Shown piece after piece: positions 1 to 5,465 of a stretch of 14,157 nucleotides of DNA. The notes beneath the pieces were generated by a model. It ran no database searches and was not told the DNA's origin. It was given only the letters and a program-made list of their open reading frames with translations. Both the position numbers and the translations under genes were made by a program. This DNA comes from CAZJWR01 sp964549765. Its GTDB lineage: Bacteria > Zixibacteria > MSB-5A5 > GN15 > JAAZOE01. The stretch's first letter is position 1. Every line of letters starts with the position of its first letter. The stretch lies in the NCBI GenBank assembly GCA_964549765.1, contig CAZJWR010000082.1, forward strand, positions 1 to 14,157, in the 5' to 3' direction.

Positions 1-1
1 A

Positions 2-61
2 AGCAAAGATAAACAAAAGGAGAAAGTAAAGCAGGATAAGCAGCCGAAAAGGAATCCGTGA
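2..61 (+). CDS. C-terminal end of an upstream gene (partial)
   Basis: An open frame runs in from the left edge and ends with TGA at 59-61. It encodes 19 residues, mostly Lys, Gln, Asp and Glu, ending in KRNP. Such a charged, lysine-rich tail is common at protein C-termini, and the other two plus frames here are closed early. Function cannot be judged from so little. The call rests on composition and on the start of the next gene about 100 bp downstream. It could be chance. Confidence 0.4.
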   Translation, partial: SKDKQKEKVKQDKQPKRNP

Positions 62-77
62 GAAGAATCTGAAGCCA

Positions 78-100
78 CCAAAAACGGTCACAAACAGTAT
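78..100 (+). repeat. Solo copy of the GGTCAC edge motif
   Basis: AAAAACGGTCACAAACAG begins about 18 bases after the stop codon at 61. It matches the left edge of the longer repeat elements at 1146 and 3206 and the solo copy at 2449. It looks like a dispersed short repeat placed just after a gene end. Its function is unknown. Confidence 0.45.
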
Positions 101-109
101 TTTGCAGTT

Positions 110-135
110 GGGGCAGATGTGGACATCTGCCGCCC
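110..135. repeat. Perfect palindromic hairpin, REP-like or terminator
   Basis: GGCAGATGT (112-120) and ACATCTGCC (123-131) form a 9-bp perfect inverted repeat with a two-base loop. G110-G111 and C133-C134 can extend it past one bulged base. No T-run follows, so a classical intrinsic terminator is not clear. It lies between the upstream gene end and the oxidoreductase start. It could be a REP-like element, a terminator or an operator. Confidence 0.5.
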
Positions 136-142
136 ACAAAAT

Positions 143-152
143 AGAAGAAGGA
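143..152 (+). promoter_or_regulatory. Shine-Dalgarno site supporting a CTG start
   Basis: A purine-rich AGAAGAAGGA ends 7 bases before CTG at 160, in the frame of the oxidoreductase. There is no in-frame ATG, GTG or TTG between the TAG at 142-144 and position 250. The nearby ATG at 152 is in another frame and closes after three codons. The site therefore favours translation from CTG160. Confidence 0.45.
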
Positions 153-159
153 TGTCCAA

Positions 160-1128
160 CTGAAATCAATTGTCTATTCGAAATACGGTTCACCTGATGT
201 TCTTAGGTGCGAGGAGATTGAGAAGCCGACCGCCGGAGACAAAGAGGTCTTGATAAAGGTTCGTGCGGCATCCGTCAATCCACTCGATTGGCACTTGATG
301 AGAGGCATACCGTACATGATTCGCTTAATGACCGGATTGCGAAAACCTAAAATCACGCGATTGGGAGTTGATGTGGCGGGTCAGGTTGAAGCGGTTGGCA
401 GGAACGTGACGAAATTCAAACCAGGTGACGAAGTGTTCGGTTCGTGCCGCGGAGCCTTCGCCGAGTATGTATGTACTTCCGGGCAAGCCTTGGTGGGGAA
501 GCCTGAAAATGTGACGTTTGAGCAGGCGGCGTCAGTACCAGTGGCAGCTATCACGGCGTTGCAGGGTCTTCGCGATAAGGGACACATTCAGCCAGGCCAA
601 AAGGTCCTGATTAATGGTGCAGCAGGAGGGGTGGGTACGTTCGCCGTACAGATCGCCCGGTCGTTCGGAGCAGACGTGACCGGCGTATGCAGCACAAGGA
701 ACGTGCAGATGGTCCGTTCAATCGGCGCCGATCGGATCATCGATTACGCCGGGGAGGATTTCACCAAGAGCGGGCAACAGTACGACATAATTCTCGACGC
801 CATTGGAAATCACTCGTTATCAGCGATCAGGAGCGTCCTGAATCCTAGGGGAATTTGCGTCGGGGTCGGAGGACCGACCGGCCGGTGGAAAATGGGTCTG
901 ACTGGCATGATCAAAGCCCTTGTTCTGTCGCGCTTCGTGAGCCAGGGCTTTGCCTCATTCATCGCGAAACTGAAAGAAGAGGACCTAACCTTCCTCCGCG
1001 AGCTCATTCAGGCCGGAAAGGTAGCGCCGGTCATCGACAGGCAGTATCGGTTGAGTGAGCTCGCAGAGGCCATCCGCTATCTAGAAGAAGGGCACGCCCG
1101 AGGAAAAGTAGTTATCACTGTGTGTTGA
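160..1128 (+). CDS. Zinc-free MDR oxidoreductase, quinone reductase (QOR)-like
   Basis: A medium-chain dehydrogenase/reductase of the quinone oxidoreductase type, likely reducing a quinone or enone with NADPH in the cytosol. From CTG160 the product is 322 residues, the usual family length. The GroES-like half (1-120) opens with the typical KSIVYSKYGSPDVL strand and has SVNPLDWHLMRG and GVDVAGQVEAVG. The Rossmann half has the nucleotide loop NGAAGGVG (about 152-159). The Cys and His ligands of catalytic zinc are absent, as in QOR. The first canonical start codon, TTG250, would remove 30 residues of conserved core, including the first beta strand, so it is unlikely. The CTG start is unusual, and a sequencing or mutational A-to-C change of ATG is possible. 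The gene stands alone between repeat-bearing spacers. The exact substrate is unknown. Confidence 0.9.
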   Translation: MKSIVYSKYGSPDVLRCEEIEKPTAGDKEVLIKVRAASVNPLDWHLMRGIPYMIRLMTGLRKPKITRLGVDVAGQVEAVGRNVTKFKPGDEVFGSCRGAFAEYVCTSGQALVGKPENVTFEQAASVPVAAITALQGLRDKGHIQPGQKVLINGAAGGVGTFAVQIARSFGADVTGVCSTRNVQMVRSIGADRIIDYAGEDFTKSGQQYDIILDAIGNHSLSAIRSVLNPRGICVGVGGPTGRWKMGLTGMIKALVLSRFVSQGFASFIAKLKEEDLTFLRELIQAGKVAPVIDRQYRLSELAEAIRYLEEGHARGKVVITVC

Positions 1129-1145
1129 GACGTACTGTCGAAAAC

Positions 1146-1344
1146 AAAACGGTCACAATATGGTGTAAGTCCTTGTGCCACAACGCGAGTATGGGGTTCG
1201 CCCCCCATTTGTTATAATCCATTGTAATTGAATGGCTTACAACGACAAAGGTGGCCGGATTATTTGCTCATACCCCCGTCCCCCTTGCGATAACTATGAA
1301 TATCGTGCAATAACTCATGACGGCTGTAGACACGTTTTGGTCAC
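1146..1344 (+). repeat. Intergenic repeat element, copy 1
   Basis: This is a noncoding element of about 199 bp, repeated in diverged form and in the same orientation at 3206-3422. Shared blocks, in order, are: an edge AAAACGGTCACAATATGG; GTAAGTCCTTGTGCCACAAC, which holds the inverted repeat TTGTG-C-CACAA; a G/C hairpin (ATGGGG 1191-1196 with CCCCAT 1203-1208); CATTTGTTATAAT; ATACCCCCGTCCCCCT; TGAATATCGTGCAATAACT; and a right edge with TTTGGTCAC. The part between the TATAAT and ACCCCC blocks has drifted in sequence, but its length is kept to within one base. No ORF is shared. The rest of the spacer, 1345-1440, shows nothing I recognise. Confidence 0.85.
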
Positions 1345-1453
1345 TGTTCAGACACAAATCGTGGCGGTTAACCGGTCTCTGGGCATCCAACGGTGAACGA
1401 AACGCGGTGAGGTCTTCTAAAAACCCGTTGAAACTTTTCCCATAGCGATATCG

Positions 1454-1481
1454 TAGACTAGTCTGTATAATAGACTAGTGT
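1454..1481 (+). promoter_or_regulatory. Operator-like direct repeat bracketing a -10 box
   Basis: TAGACTAGT occurs at 1454-1462 and again at 1471-1479, 17 bases apart. The first copy sits in a perfect 10-bp palindrome, AGACTAGTCT (1455-1464). The second is an imperfect version of it. TATAAT at 1466-1471 lies between the copies. I saw no convincing -35. Two palindromic sites embracing a -10 fit repression by a dimeric winged-helix protein, most simply the regulator encoded at 2118-2438. This is inference. Confidence 0.6.
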
Positions 1482-1513
1482 GTGTCGACAACTCATTACC
1501 TGGAAGGGCGAAC

Positions 1514-2128
1514 ATGAAAACTGAGATCGGATTGGCAAGACTCGAACGTGAATCATATATGGCATACTACCGAGACGGCATCCTGGATCTGCTGGTAGGA
1601 TTCGCGTTGCTCGGGATGTCGCTGTTTATCATGATCGGTGATGCGAGCATGGGAGCTCTCTTACCATTGGTCGCGATATTGCTGCATCCTGGTCTCAAGA
1701 AGTACGTGACGCGTCCGCGATTGGGTTATGTCAAATTCGCGACACATCGCGAGGAGCGACTGAAGGCGAAGAAGGGGCAACTGACCATTCTCTTCGCAGT
1801 GACCGCCATTGTCGGCGTCGCTGTGCTCATGGCATACTCCGGCAATTCGACCTGGCATTTGTGGATCAGAAGTCTGGGCGCTATTCCTGTGGGTGTGGTG
1901 CTTGCTGCCTCAGCGGCAGCTTTGGGTATTCTATATAATGTGAGGCGAGGCCTCACTTATGCGCTGGTTATTGTCGTCGTGTTTATCCTCGGTCATAGTC
2001 TCCGTGTCCATATTTCAATCCAACTTCTCATTCTTGGCCTATTGCTGACGATGATCGGTGCTACACTTCTTTTGCACTTTGTAAAACGTTATCCCAAGCT
2101 TCCTCAGGAGTCTTCAAATGATGCGTGA
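1514..2128 (+). CDS. Multi-pass membrane protein paired with a winged-helix regulator
   Basis: A 204-residue integral membrane protein of no known function. After a short cytosolic N-terminus (RLERESYMAYYRDGILDLLVG) there are two hydrophobic segments (about 24-58). A basic loop follows with PRLGYVKF and a charged stretch, then about four more membrane spans (about 89-190). The start ATG1514 is chosen because GGAAGGG lies just upstream. A GTG at 1478 would sit inside the operator. The 3' end overlaps the regulator gene by 11 bases, so the two are translationally coupled. I recall similar proteins encoded next to small winged-helix regulators in other bacteria, but no activity is established. 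A signal sensor or a target of the regulator are both possible. Confidence 0.85.
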   Translation: MKTEIGLARLERESYMAYYRDGILDLLVGFALLGMSLFIMIGDASMGALLPLVAILLHPGLKKYVTRPRLGYVKFATHREERLKAKKGQLTILFAVTAIVGVAVLMAYSGNSTWHLWIRSLGAIPVGVVLAASAAALGILYNVRRGLTYALVIVVVFILGHSLRVHISIQLLILGLLLTMIGATLLLHFVKRYPKLPQESSNDA

Positions 2129-2438
2129 GAATTCAGGCGATGAGTATGCACAAGTAGTGGTTGATGTCGATCGAGTGATTCACGAACCCGCCAGGCTTGC
2201 TCTTGTAGCGCATCTTTATGTTGTTTCGGAAGCCGATTTCATCTATCTCGAGCAAAGGACCAAACTTACTCGCGGAAACCTATCGTCGCATTTAAGGAAA
2301 CTGGAAGAAGTCGGCTATATCGCTGTGGAGAAGGATTTTGTAGATCGGATTCCAAGAACAGTTGTCGCGCTTACCGACAAGGGGCGAAAAGCCTTTGATC
2401 TGTATCGGCAAACAATGCTGCGTTTTCTGCGTGACTAG
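2118..2438 (+). CDS. Small winged-helix transcriptional regulator (HTH_34/MarR-like)
   Basis: A 106-residue cytosolic DNA-binding protein made of little more than one winged helix. After an acidic start come VDRVIHEPARLALVAHL (helix 1), the helix-turn-helix with recognition helix LTRGNLSSHLRKLEEVGYI (50-68), a basic wing with RIPRTVVALTDKGRKAF (78-93) and a C-terminal dimerisation-type helix. The HEPARLAL and LTRGNLSSHLRKLEE segments are typical of the PF13601-type family. The start is ATG2118 or ATG2121. AGGAG at 2106-2110 serves it from inside the preceding gene. It probably represses its own operon through the AGACTAGTCT repeats at 1455-1481. No ligand-binding domain is visible, so the membrane partner may supply the signal. 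Confidence 0.88.
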   Translation: MMRENSGDEYAQVVVDVDRVIHEPARLALVAHLYVVSEADFIYLEQRTKLTRGNLSSHLRKLEEVGYIAVEKDFVDRIPRTVVALTDKGRKAFDLYRQTMLRFLRD

Positions 2439-2448
2439 CAGCAGCTAT

Positions 2449-2468
2449 AAACGGTCACGATTTGGTCA
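2449..2468 (+). repeat. Solo double-GGTCAC repeat
   Basis: AAACGGTCACGATTTGGTCAC lies 11 bases after the regulator stop codon. Its left half matches the left edge of the long repeat element (AAACGGTCAC). Its right part, GGTCACGATTTGG, matches the right edge of copy 2 (3406-3418). It thus looks like the two edges of the element joined without the middle. Confidence 0.55.
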
Positions 2469-2522
2469 CGAAACGAAAGAGATATGCTGCGAGAACGAGA
2501 TCTCCAAAAGTAGGTGAACGCC

Positions 2523-3239
2523 ATGAGTCAACGAAACTCCGAGACTATCGACCGAGATCAGTTTAGGGCGAATCTGCTTAAGTATACGAGACGGGCATAT
2601 AGCATGCTGCCACAGCAGTATAAGCCCCGCATTTTGGATGTTGGTAGTGGCTCAGGAGTACCGACTCTCGAACTTGCTCGAATCAGCGGAGGCAAAGTAG
2701 TGGCTGTGGATATAGATAGAAATGCGCTTGATGGGCTCGTCATTAGAGCCGAGGAAGAAGGTATGTCAAGCAGCATTACAGTAGTTCATTCCTCTATGCT
2801 TGACATGCACTTCCCACCGGGCAGCTTTGATGTTATCTGGACGGAGGGTGGCATATCTTATATCGGGTTCGAGCGCGGCCTCAGCCAGTGGCGAAGTCTC
2901 CTGGTGCCTGAGGGACATCTCGTGGTTCATGACGCGTTGTCGGGATTACAGAGAAAGATCGAGTTGACACGCTCCTGTGGTTACACGATACTAGGGCAGT
3001 TTCAATTGCCTCCGAACATCTGGTGGAGGGAGTACTATGCCCCGCTTGAGCGGCAACTCGAAACGCTGCGAGAAATGGGCTCGCTCGATAAGAGGGTCAT
3101 TAACGAAATAAAGGCGGCAGAGCGCGAAATCAAGGAGTTCGATTGCGAAAAGGATCAGTTTGGCTCAGTCTTCTTCATACTTAAGAGGGTGAGATTGGAG
3201 TCCCAAAAACAGTCACAATATGGTTACAATACGGTGTAA
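2523..3239 (+). CDS. Class I SAM-dependent methyltransferase
   Basis: A 238-residue cytosolic methyltransferase with a Rossmann fold. Motif I is ILDVGSGSGVPTLELAR (37-53). Motif II is VVAVDID, with acidic D63 or D65 for the SAM ribose. An acidic post-motif SSMLDMHFPPGSFDVIW (90-106) and LLVPEGHLVVHD (126-137) follow. The substrate cannot be told. The C-terminal third (YYAPLERQLETLREMG to FDCEKDQFGSVFFILKR) resembles small-molecule methyltransferases. ATG2523 is preferred over GTG2514 because AGGTGA at 2512-2517 is correctly placed for it. The last ten residues (KQSQYGYNTV) and the stop codon are encoded by the repeat element that begins near 3206, so the native C-terminus has probably been replaced. 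It may share a transcript with the two genes upstream, 84 bases away. Confidence 0.9.
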   Translation: MSQRNSETIDRDQFRANLLKYTRRAYSMLPQQYKPRILDVGSGSGVPTLELARISGGKVVAVDIDRNALDGLVIRAEEEGMSSSITVVHSSMLDMHFPPGSFDVIWTEGGISYIGFERGLSQWRSLLVPEGHLVVHDALSGLQRKIELTRSCGYTILGQFQLPPNIWWREYYAPLERQLETLREMGSLDKRVINEIKAAEREIKEFDCEKDQFGSVFFILKRVRLESQKQSQYGYNTV

Positions 3240-3422
3240 GTCCTTGTGCCACAACGCGAGTATGGGGGCTGATCCCCCCCACCTCCATTTGTTATAATTC
3301 ATTACAAACCAATCAGTTGCAGCGATTATCGTAAGGGTCATTTTTGTAATACCCCCGTCCCCCTGGTATATCTCTGAATATCATGCAATAACTTACGACA
3401 GCTGTGGTCACGATTTGGCCAC
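3206..3422 (+). repeat. Intergenic repeat element, copy 2
   Basis: This is the second, diverged copy of the element at 1146-1344, about 217 bp long. It differs by an 11-base insertion after AATATGG and by a longer loop region around the G/C hairpin (GGGGG 3264-3268 with CCCCC 3274-3278). The hairpin pairing is kept although the loop differs. The blocks GTAAGTCCTTGTGCCACAAC, CATTTGTTATAAT, ATACCCCCGTCCCCCT and a TGAATATC-TGCAATAACT block are kept in order. The left edge is translated as the end of the methyltransferase. The spacer from 3423 to 3473 holds no recognised signal. Confidence 0.85.
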
Positions 3423-3473
3423 AGTCACCATATACAACTTTCTATGTTATTCGCAGAGTCCAATCTGGATTAG

Positions 3474-4910
3474 TCAGCGCCCCAGGGCTTCTTCGACACC
3501 CTTCTCATAGGCCGGATCCGCTTTCTTGAAGTGCTCAAGCTGCTTTTTGACTATTTCATCCGGAACTCCAGCCATCGCGTCGGCGATAGCATGGTGAAGG
3601 CGATCTTTCTCATCGTCGGGCATCAAGCGGTACAGATTGCCCGCCTGCGCGTAATCGTCATTTCTTTCACGATGACTATAACGATCGGCGTCTCCTGTGA
3701 TTTTGAGCGGCGGTTCCTTGAATCGCGCATCTTCGGTTGGACCGCCTTGAGTGTTCGGCTCGTAATTGACATTCCCTCCGCTGTTGCCGTCAAACCGCAT
3801 TGACCCATCGCGATGGTACGTGTTGACCTCACCTTTGGGTTTGTTCACCGGCAGGCTCTCATAGTTCACACCCAGGCGATAACGATGAGCGTCGGCGTAA
3901 GAAAATACACGGAATTGAAGCATCTTGTCGGGACTGTGGCCAATTCCGGGGACTACGTTTGCTGGTGAAAAAGCGGATTGCTCCACTTCGGCAAAGTAAT
4001 TCTCCGGATTGCGGTTTAGTTCCAGAACACCAACATCGATCAACGGGAATTCAGAGTGCGGCCAAATTTTGGTAAGATCGAATGGGTTGTAGGATGTTCG
4101 CTCGGCTTCGGTTTCAGTCATCACCTGAATCTTGAGATTCCATTTGGGGAAGTCACTTCGTTCGATAGCTTCAAAGAGGTCTCGTTGGTGGCTTTCTCTG
4201 TCCTTGGCGATCATTGCCTCAGACTCTTCAGCAGTTAGGCACTGGATACCCTGTGCCGTCTTAAAATGGAATTTCACCCAGAAGCGCTCATTCTGACCAT
4301 TTATGAAACTGTAAGTATGACTACCATAACCGTTCACGTGACGATAGCTCTTGGGAAGGCCGCGGTCGGAGAAGAGAATCGTGATCTGATGCATGCTTTC
4401 GGGTGACAGCGACCAGAAATCCCATTGGGCTGTATTGCTTCTTAAATTGGTCTTTGGATCGCGCTTCTGAGTATGAATGAAGTCCGGGAATTTGTAGGGA
4501 TCTCGAATGAAAAACACCGGTGTGTTGTTACCAACAAGGTCCCAGTTGCCTTCCTCGGTATAGAACTTGAGCGCAAACCCACGAACATCCCGTTCGGCGT
4601 CTGCTGCACCTCGTTCGCCCGCAACCGTAGAGAACCTAAGTAAGCAATCAGTCATCTTCCCGACCTTTGAGAAGATATTTGCCTTAGTGTACTTCGTGAT
4701 GTCATTGGTGATAGTGAGCGTGCCGTAGGCGCCCGACCCATTGGCATGTACGACGCGTTCAGGGATTCGCTCACGATTGAAGTGAGCGTGCTTCTCGAAC
4801 AACTGCCAGTCTTGTACCAACAAAGGCCCGCGGGGGCCAGCGGTTAAGGAGTTCTGGTTGTCACCAACCGGAACTCCGGCAGATGTCGTCAACTGCTTCT
4901 TTTTTTTCAT
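3474..4910 (-). CDS. katA: Catalase, monofunctional heme type (clade 3-like)
   Basis: A 478-residue small-subunit heme catalase that breaks hydrogen peroxide into water and oxygen. All key residues are visible: distal His55 in ERVVHANGSGAYG, Asn128 in DLVGNNTPVFFIRD, and proximal heme ligand Tyr338 in RVFSYADAHRYRLG. Their spacing (73 and 283 residues from the His) equals that of bovine catalase (H74, N147, Y357). The length fits small-subunit enzymes, with no large C-terminal flavodoxin-like domain. No signal peptide is seen, so it is cytosolic. The start at 4910 (MKKKKQL) has GGAGGT four bases upstream (4915-4920 on the plus strand). The in-frame ATG 12 codons earlier would place this ribosome site inside the gene. 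A broken PerR/Fur-like gene lies directly upstream on the same strand, and an inverted repeat lies between them. Confidence 0.97.
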   Translation of the reverse strand: MKKKKQLTTSAGVPVGDNQNSLTAGPRGPLLVQDWQLFEKHAHFNRERIPERVVHANGSGAYGTLTITNDITKYTKANIFSKVGKMTDCLLRFSTVAGERGAADAERDVRGFALKFYTEEGNWDLVGNNTPVFFIRDPYKFPDFIHTQKRDPKTNLRSNTAQWDFWSLSPESMHQITILFSDRGLPKSYRHVNGYGSHTYSFINGQNERFWVKFHFKTAQGIQCLTAEESEAMIAKDRESHQRDLFEAIERSDFPKWNLKIQVMTETEAERTSYNPFDLTKIWPHSEFPLIDVGVLELNRNPENYFAEVEQSAFSPANVVPGIGHSPDKMLQFRVFSYADAHRYRLGVNYESLPVNKPKGEVNTYHRDGSMRFDGNSGGNVNYEPNTQGGPTEDARFKEPPLKITGDADRYSHRERNDDYAQAGNLYRLMPDDEKDRLHHAIADAMAGVPDEIVKKQLEHFKKADPAYEKGVEEALGR

Positions 4911-4978
4911 TTTTACCTCCAGTAGATTTTCTGTGTACTTAGTCATTCAATATTGCACATCAGGATAGGACAGAATCA

Positions 4979-4992
4979 GTCTAAGTTTAGAC
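4979..4992 (-). promoter_or_regulatory. Inverted-repeat operator in front of katA
   Basis: GTCTAAGTTTAGAC is a perfect inverted repeat (GTCTAA, two bases, TTAGAC) 69 bases upstream of the katA start. On the minus strand it contains TAAACT, which lies 17 bases after TTGCTC, a weak -10/-35 pair. An operator overlapping the -10 of a catalase gene suits a peroxide-sensing Fur-family repressor. It does not match the classical Bacillus PerR box, so the assignment is inference. Confidence 0.45.
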
Positions 4993-5020
4993 ATTGTATT
5001 GATAGTGAGCAAAAAAAGAG

Positions 5021-5395
5021 TTATCTCTTCTTCTGTCTGCCACGCATTATTACTTGGGACTCGAGAATCTCAAATCCTTTGAGTTTCTCCTTTCCTTTTA
5101 CTTCCAGATGTTCCCTGGGGATATCAGAGATGTCTCCCGTATCGTTATCAATGAAGTGCCGGTGGTTTTCAGTATTGGGATCAAAAACAACCACCCCCTC
5201 CTTGATTGGTAGTACGGGGGAGATTCGGATTTACGCAACAACAATTTCAAACGGTGTCCGATATGAACGCCGCTAGCCCCGCCCTTGTCTTCGCCAAAAA
5301 ATTATGTAGGAGTACTTGGGCTATCGGGCAGTCTTATATTAAACTGTACTTTGAATACTTCTCGACATAGAATATCTTGTGAAGCAGTCGCAATA
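5021..5395 (-). pseudogene. Broken Fur/PerR-family regulator upstream of katA
   Basis: The minus strand carries a nearly full-length but disrupted Fur-family gene. The last 69 codons (5230 down to the stop at 5021-5023) read as a Fur C-terminal domain: SPVLPIKEGVVVFDPNTENH and RHFIDNDTGDISDIP. Taking the Asp of VFDP as PerR Asp85, the residues at +6, +8 and +19 are His, His and Asp. This matches PerR metal ligands His91, His93 and Asp104. The structural zinc Cys pairs are absent. Upstream, 5333-5265 reads CPIAQVLLHNFLAKTRAGLAA, like a Fur winged-helix region. YRT at 5263-5255 then lies in a different frame. Lesions seen are a frameshift between 5264 and 5268, an in-frame TAA at 5231-5233 and a TAA at 5334-5336. 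The 5' end is approximate. Sequencing indels could mimic part of this. Confidence 0.72.
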
Positions 5396-5465
5396 GCGGG
5401 TTTGTTGTGGAATGTCACCTTTCCAACAGGGGTAGATTTCCCGTGGGGCATGAGAAAGGAGCGAT

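Noticed and set aside
1146..3422. Integron gene-cassette recombination sites (attC) at the repeats
   Set aside because: The elements lack paired RYYYAAC and GTTRRRY core sites, and no integron integrase is seen.
78..3422. CRISPR-like array from the recurring GGTCAC motif
   Set aside because: The copies are few, irregularly spaced and separated by genes. No cas genes are present.
4953..5276. Plus-strand open frame of 107 codons
   Set aside because: It lies opposite the Fur-like pseudogene, whose protein-like reading on the minus strand explains the sequence. The plus product has no domain features.
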